Assembly (NCBI GenBank): GCA_039818825.1 | Contig: JBCBTD010000091.1 | Coordinates: forward strand, 1 to 13,364 | DNA from: JBCBTD01 sp039818825 | Lineage (GTDB): Bacteria > Pseudomonadota > Alphaproteobacteria > Geminicoccales > Geminicoccaceae | Direction: 5' to 3' | DNA: 13,364 nt | Notes under the pieces: model-generated | What the model saw: the letters and a program-made list of their open reading frames with translations, nothing else | What the model was told of the DNA's origin: nothing | Database searches by the model: none | Part shown: piece after piece, positions 10,501 to 13,364 of the stretch | Layout of the letters: every line of letters starts with the position of its first letter | Position numbering within the stretch: the first letter of the stretch is position 1 | Position numbers and translations under genes: made by a program

Positions 10501-10828
10501 GGGGTTCGACGTGGTCGCCACGGTCGGCACGGCCGAGGCGCTGGAGGCCGCGGGAATGGTAGTGGGCCGGATCAACAAGGTGCACGAGGGACGCCCTCAT
10601 ATCGTGGACCTTCTGACTGACGACCGGATCGCCATGGTGATCAACACCACCGAAGGGCAACAGGCGATCAGGGACAGTTTTTCGCTGCGCCGAGCGGCCC
10701 TAGCCGGGCGGGTGCCGTACTACACGACGGTCGCTGGTGCACGCGCTGCCATCCGTGCCATCGAGGCGCTACGGATGGCGCCGCTCGACGTCCGACCGTT
10801 GCAATCCTATGGCGCGTCCCTAACATGA
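7571..10828 (+). CDS. carB: Carbamoyl-phosphate synthase large subunit CarB
   Basis: Large subunit of 1085 residues that joins bicarbonate, ammonia from CarA and two ATP into carbamoyl phosphate. The two homologous ATP-grasp halves are visible: the first (about 1-400) with IGAGPIVIGQACEFDYSG, PTMGGQTALN, the glycine-rich LGGTGGGI and EMNPRVSRSSALASK; the second (from about 567) with IGGGPNRIGQGIEFDYCC, LGGQTPLKL, RPSYVLGG and EVNPRASRTVPF. Between them is the helical oligomerisation region, and at the end (about 950-1085) the MGS-like allosteric domain (FVSVRDADK, ATVGTAEAL, NTTEG), which binds UMP and ornithine in E. coli. Length matches the family and nothing is missing. It starts at the base after the carA stop, so coupling of the two subunits is expected. 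Confidence 0.98.
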   Translation: MPKRTDLSSILVIGAGPIVIGQACEFDYSGTQAIKALREEGYRVVLVNSNPATIMTDPELADATYIEPITPPMVAKIIERERPDALLPTMGGQTALNTARTLADDGTLQRFGVELIGANATAINKAEDRDLFRQAMARIGLEMPLSFIVSDLDAARDALEQIGLPAIIRPSFTLGGTGGGIAYNRTEFERIVASGLEASPITQVAVEQSVIGWKEFEMEVVRDHADNCIIVCSIENVDPMGVHTGDSITVAPALTLTDREYQLMRNASIAVLREIGVDTGGSNVQFAIDPTSGRMVVIEMNPRVSRSSALASKATGFPIAKVAAKLAVGYTLDEIQNDVTQVTPASFEPTIDYVVTKVPRFTFEKFPETQGVLGTQMKSVGEAMAIGRTFAESLQKALRSLETGLAGLDEITIDGIPGDDVEAALRAAMSRPTPQRLRIAAQALRLGTSVEAVHQATAYDPWFVQQLQDIVDAELRVAAEGLPEDAAGLTALKAMGFSDVRLAKLAGTTAANVRAAREAVGVKAVYKRIDTCAAEFPSPTPYLYGTYERPPTPELPPDCEAMPTARRKVVIIGGGPNRIGQGIEFDYCCVHAVQGLREAGYETIMINCNPETVSTDYDTADRLYFEPLTAEDVVAVCAREAAAGEVVGTIVQLGGQTPLKLVSALEEAGIPVLGTPPDSIDLAEDRERFKDLLDDLALHQPSNSIVQPDDDVLEAADALGYPLVVRPSYVLGGRAMRIAHGPDDVRAFLQSLDHDTQDGPILLDGYLEGAIEVDVDVVADDHHVVIAGIMEHIEEAGIHSGDSACSLPPHSLGGDVLDAIRKQATALARALHVSGLMNLQLAVKDGRVYVLEVNPRASRTVPFVAKAIGRPLARIAARVMAGEPLVELLPDVPAIDHVAVKEAVFPFAKFPNVDLLLGPEMKSTGEVMGVDRDFGRAFAKSQIGAGAYLPNAGTVFVSVRDADKVPLLDAVRSLATMGFDVVATVGTAEALEAAGMVVGRINKVHEGRPHIVDLLTDDRIAMVINTTEGQQAIRDSFSLRRAALAGRVPYYTTVAGARAAIRAIEALRMAPLDVRPLQSYGASLT

Positions 10829-10892
10829 CGTGTTCCGAGTTAGGGCTGCCGCGGCTTTCGGCGGCCGGTGATACCGTCCGAGGCTATTGGGT

Positions 10893-11369
10893 ATGCTGAG
10901 CAAAACGCCGATGACCCCCGAAGGTCACTCGCGTCTGGTGGCGGAGTTGAAACGTCTGAAGAGCGAGGAGCGTCCCTCGGTGATCAAGTCCATCGCCGAG
11001 GCTCGCGAGCACGGCGATCTTTCCGAGAACGCCGAGTACCACGCGGCGCGTGAGCGTCAGAGCTTCATCGAGGGCCGAATCCTGGAGCTGGAGGACAAGC
11101 TGGCGCGCGCCGACGTCATCGACGTCCGGCTCCAGAACGGCTCCAAAGTGATGTTCGGGGCGCAGGTTCAATTGGTCGACGAAGAGACCGACGAGCAGCA
11201 GACCTATCGCATCGTCGGCCCCGACGAGGCCGAGATCGAGAATGGGCTCTTGTCGATCTACTCGCCCGTGGCTCAAGCGCTGATCGGCAAAGAAGCGGGC
11301 GACACGGTCGAGGTGACGACCCCGGGCGGGGTGCGCTACTTCGAGATTCTGGGTGTGAACTTCGGCTGA
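10893..11369 (+). CDS. greA: Transcription elongation factor GreA
   Basis: Transcript-cleavage factor of 158 residues, the usual GreA length. It inserts into the RNA polymerase secondary channel and stimulates removal of backtracked RNA. The N-terminal coiled coil carries the signature EAREHGDLSENAEYHAAR with the acidic tip residues; the C-terminal FKBP-like domain includes YRIVGPDEAEIENGLLSIYSP and GKEAGDTVEV. I chose the ATG at 10893 (MLSKTPMTPEG) because GAGG lies nine bases upstream and the family normally begins a few residues before PMT; a TTG at 10887 would add only two residues. It follows carB after 64 bases. A weak dyad (10848-10865) in that gap has no T-tract, so read-through from carB is likely, though a separate promoter cannot be excluded. 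Confidence 0.97.
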   Translation: MLSKTPMTPEGHSRLVAELKRLKSEERPSVIKSIAEAREHGDLSENAEYHAARERQSFIEGRILELEDKLARADVIDVRLQNGSKVMFGAQVQLVDEETDEQQTYRIVGPDEAEIENGLLSIYSPVAQALIGKEAGDTVEVTTPGGVRYFEILGVNFG

Positions 11370-11394
11370 CACGACCGGCGCCGGCGGCCGAGCG

Positions 11395-12366
11395 CTGCGG
11401 GTTTGGGGGCTGCTCGACGATCGCGTCGGCCACGCCCAGCAGGTCCGCGGCGTCGTCCAGGCGCTCGACGGCGAGAGCCGCCTGATCGAACTTGCGTACA
11501 GGCGATCCAGCCCGTGGCCGGATCTGATCGGTACCGCGTCGATCGATCACGTCGAGGCCGGTTTCGCTAGCCGAGTTGGACCGGTCGATGCCGACGTCAT
11601 CGTCGCCGCGGGCCGGCGGACTGCACCCGTCGCCCGGTGGCTCGCCGCCGCCACGGCCAAGCGCCCGTTTCTCGTGCAGCTGATGCGCCCCGGCTCGACC
11701 CGCGGCCTGGACTTGGTTGCGATCCCGCTCCACGATCGTCCTCGGCCTTCACCGCGGGTGGTCGCGACCGTCGGTGCGCCGCATCCGTTCACCCGTGCGG
11801 TGCTCGACACCGCGGTAGCGGACCTCCCGGAGCCAGTGCGACGGTTGCCGCGCCCGTGGACCACGGTGCTGGTAGGCGGGCCCAGCGGATCGGCGATTTT
11901 CGGCGCGGCTGAAGCGCGGGAGCTGGCGGCGAGGCTCGCGGCTCTGGAAACTCGGCTCGGCGGGAGCATGCTCGTCACCACCAGCCGTCGAACGCCACTC
12001 GCCGTCGCCGACACGCTGGAGCACGCCTTGCCGACACCGCACTGGATGCACAGGGTCGACCGCCCTGGACCCAACCCGTTCCGGGCGCTACTCGGCGCTG
12101 CCGACCGGGTGGTGGTGACTGCCGACAGCGCCTCGATGCTCAGCGAGGCCTGTGCCACCGGCCGCGTCGTCAACGTGTTCCGGCCGCCGGGCCTACCGCG
12201 CAAATTCGAGATGCTGGTGGATCATCTCAGGGTTGCAGGACACGTCCGATCCTGGGACGACGACGAGCTGCCACCGGCACCGCTCGACGAGGCCGCCCAG
12301 CTGGCTCACCTGATCCGTGTCGCCGTCGGGCGAGAAGGCTCGCAAGAACCCGCACCGCGCGGCTAG
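11395..12366 (+). CDS. Mitochondrial fission ELM1-family protein, non-canonical start
   Basis: Member of the ELM1 family (DUF1022), found in alphaproteobacteria and in plant mitochondria, where ELM1 takes part in organelle fission. The bacterial role is unknown; the fold resembles glycosyltransferase-type proteins. Family blocks: RVWGLLDDRVGHAQQV, IELAYRR, IVAAGRRTAPVARWL, LVQLMRPG, VLVGGPSG, VTTSRRTP, NPFRALLGAAD and VTADSASMLSEACATGR. The odd point is the start. The frame is open from 11359, but there is no ATG, GTG or TTG before GTG 11674, which would remove about 93 conserved residues. CTG at 11395 gives 323 residues beginning RVWGLL, a normal family length, so I use it provisionally; no good ribosome binding site precedes it. 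Other explanations are a +1 frameshift from the greA stop or a base error. It lies 25 bases after greA and 29 before trxB. Confidence 0.78.
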   Translation: MRVWGLLDDRVGHAQQVRGVVQALDGESRLIELAYRRSSPWPDLIGTASIDHVEAGFASRVGPVDADVIVAAGRRTAPVARWLAAATAKRPFLVQLMRPGSTRGLDLVAIPLHDRPRPSPRVVATVGAPHPFTRAVLDTAVADLPEPVRRLPRPWTTVLVGGPSGSAIFGAAEARELAARLAALETRLGGSMLVTTSRRTPLAVADTLEHALPTPHWMHRVDRPGPNPFRALLGAADRVVVTADSASMLSEACATGRVVNVFRPPGLPRKFEMLVDHLRVAGHVRSWDDDELPPAPLDEAAQLAHLIRVAVGREGSQEPAPRG

Positions 12367-12395
12367 ACTGTTCACGAATCGAAGGGAGCAAGGTC

Positions 12396-13364
12396 ATGGA
12401 AGCGCCGCGCCACGTGAGGCTTGCCATCATCGGTGCGGGACCGGCCGGCTACACGGCGGCCATCTACGCAGCCAGGGCCAACCTGGCGCCGATGCTGGTC
12501 CAAGGCCTGCAGCCAGGTGGCCAACTCTCGATCACCACCGACGTCGAGAACTATCCGGGGTTCGCGGAAGCGATCCAAGGCCCGTGGCTGATGGAACAGA
12601 TGGCACTGCAAGCGGCCAACTGCGGCGCCGAGCTTGTGGCCGATCTGGTGAACGTGCTCGACCTAGGCCAACGGCCGTTCCGTCTCGAGCTGGACGGAGG
12701 CAACGGGCTGACTGCCGATGCGGTGATCCTGGCCACCGGCGCCCAAGCGCGCTGGCTCGGCCTAGACAGCGAGCAGCGTTTCATGGGTTTCGGGGTCTCC
12801 GCCTGCGCCACCTGCGACGGGTTTTTCTTCCGCGGTAGGCCGGTCGCGGTCGTGGGCGGCGGCAGCGCCGCGGTCGAGGAGGCGCTGTACCTCTCGCACC
12901 TTTGCGAGCGCGTCACGCTGATCCATCGACGCGACAGCCTGCGAGCGGAGAAAGTCCTGCAAGACCGGCTGTTCAAAACGGCCAATGTGGACGTGCTGTG
13001 GGACCACGTGGTCGACGAGGTTCTTGGCGGATCCGAACCCCCGGGCGTCACCGGCGTTCGCGTTCGTCACGTCGCCACCGGTGTCCTGCGCGACCTCGGC
13101 GTCGACGGCGTGTTCGTAGCCATCGGCCACGACCCGGCCACGGCATTGGTGAAAGGGCAAGTCCCGATGGACGCCGGCGGCTACGTGCTCACGCACCCCG
13201 ACAGCACCCAGACCGACGTTCCCGGGTTCTTCGCCGCCGGCGATGTCCAGGACAACGTGTTCCGCCAGGCGGTGACGTCGGCCGGGAGCGGTTGCATGGC
13301 GGCGCTGGAGGCGGAGAAATACCTTGCGGCCCTCGAGACGGCGGCCAGCTACGACAGTGCGGCC
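12396..13364 (+). CDS. trxB: Thioredoxin-disulfide reductase TrxB (runs off the edge)
   Basis: NADPH-dependent flavoenzyme that reduces thioredoxin. There are 323 codons without a stop to the window edge, so nearly the whole protein is here and only the C-terminal tip is missing. FAD site: IGAGPAGYTAAIYAARA near the N-terminus and the late GDVQDNVFRQAVTSAGSGCMAA block. The redox-active disulfide is C137-A-T-C140 in ACATCDG. The NADPH site is GGGSAAVEEALYL (about residue 153) followed by HRRDSLRAEK; most relatives have Asn, Asp or Thr where this has Ser, a mild change that keeps the GxGxxA pattern. VFVAIGHDP matches the family's IG-x-P segment. The ATG at 12396 has a strong GGGAG seven bases upstream. 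It follows the ELM1-family gene after 29 bases with no terminator, so it is probably the same transcription unit. Confidence 0.97.
   Translation, partial: MEAPRHVRLAIIGAGPAGYTAAIYAARANLAPMLVQGLQPGGQLSITTDVENYPGFAEAIQGPWLMEQMALQAANCGAELVADLVNVLDLGQRPFRLELDGGNGLTADAVILATGAQARWLGLDSEQRFMGFGVSACATCDGFFFRGRPVAVVGGGSAAVEEALYLSHLCERVTLIHRRDSLRAEKVLQDRLFKTANVDVLWDHVVDEVLGGSEPPGVTGVRVRHVATGVLRDLGVDGVFVAIGHDPATALVKGQVPMDAGGYVLTHPDSTQTDVPGFFAAGDVQDNVFRQAVTSAGSGCMAALEAEKYLAALETAASYDSAA

Noticed and set aside
10846..10867. GC-rich dyad between carB and greA as a terminator
   Set aside because: The stem is only 5 bp with an 8-base loop and no T-tract follows.
11674..12366. ELM1-family gene starting at GTG 11674
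   Set aside because: It would drop about 93 in-frame residues that carry conserved family blocks such as AGRRTAPVARWL.
12317..12838. 173-codon open frame overlapping the ELM1-family end and trxB
   Set aside because: It is out of frame with trxB, which has clear FAD, CATC and NADPH motifs across the same bases.

Overview
This is a GC-rich, densely packed chromosomal window that reads as an alphaproteobacterium, most likely Rhodospirillales-like. The evidence is the yqeY-dnaG-rpoD cluster facing carA-carB-greA, an ELM1-family gene (a family of alphaproteobacteria and mitochondria) next to trxB, an OmpA-type lipoprotein of a form common in Rhodospirillales, and a carA promoter resembling the Caulobacter housekeeping consensus. 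The taxonomic call is inference from gene content. I see no phage, transposon, CRISPR array, toxin-antitoxin pair or other accessory system.

Layout. At the left edge (69-896, +) lies an OmpA-domain lipoprotein ending in a textbook intrinsic terminator (932-965). A gene-poor gap of about 270 bases follows. The minus-strand block then reads, in transcription order: GatB/YqeY-domain protein (6301-5831), dnaG primase (5824-4082), rpoD sigma-70 (3978-1924), a tRNA with anticodon CAU that I call tRNA-Ile2 (1889-1814), and a TTG-started pyridoxamine-phosphate-oxidase-like flavoprotein (1792-1235). The plus-strand block runs the other way from the same control region (6302-6418): carA, carB, greA, an ELM1-family gene and trxB, which runs off the right edge.

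How the genes work together. The left block is a macromolecular-synthesis cluster: replication priming, the housekeeping sigma factor and a decoding tRNA. The right block begins with carbamoyl phosphate synthesis for pyrimidines and arginine, followed by transcript rescue (GreA) and thiol redox balance (TrxB). The two blocks share a 117-base divergent control region containing a TTGAC-N5-GTCAA dyad that overlaps a -35 hexamer on each strand.

Points worth a second look: the ELM1 gene has no ATG, GTG or TTG ahead of its conserved N-terminal third; the CAU tRNA carries features of lysidine-modified tRNA-Ile2 rather than tRNA-Met; RpoD has a long acidic Gly/Glu-rich insert encoded partly by 9-base repeats; and the dnaG-rpoD gap holds two strong hairpins, one able to form in two registers.
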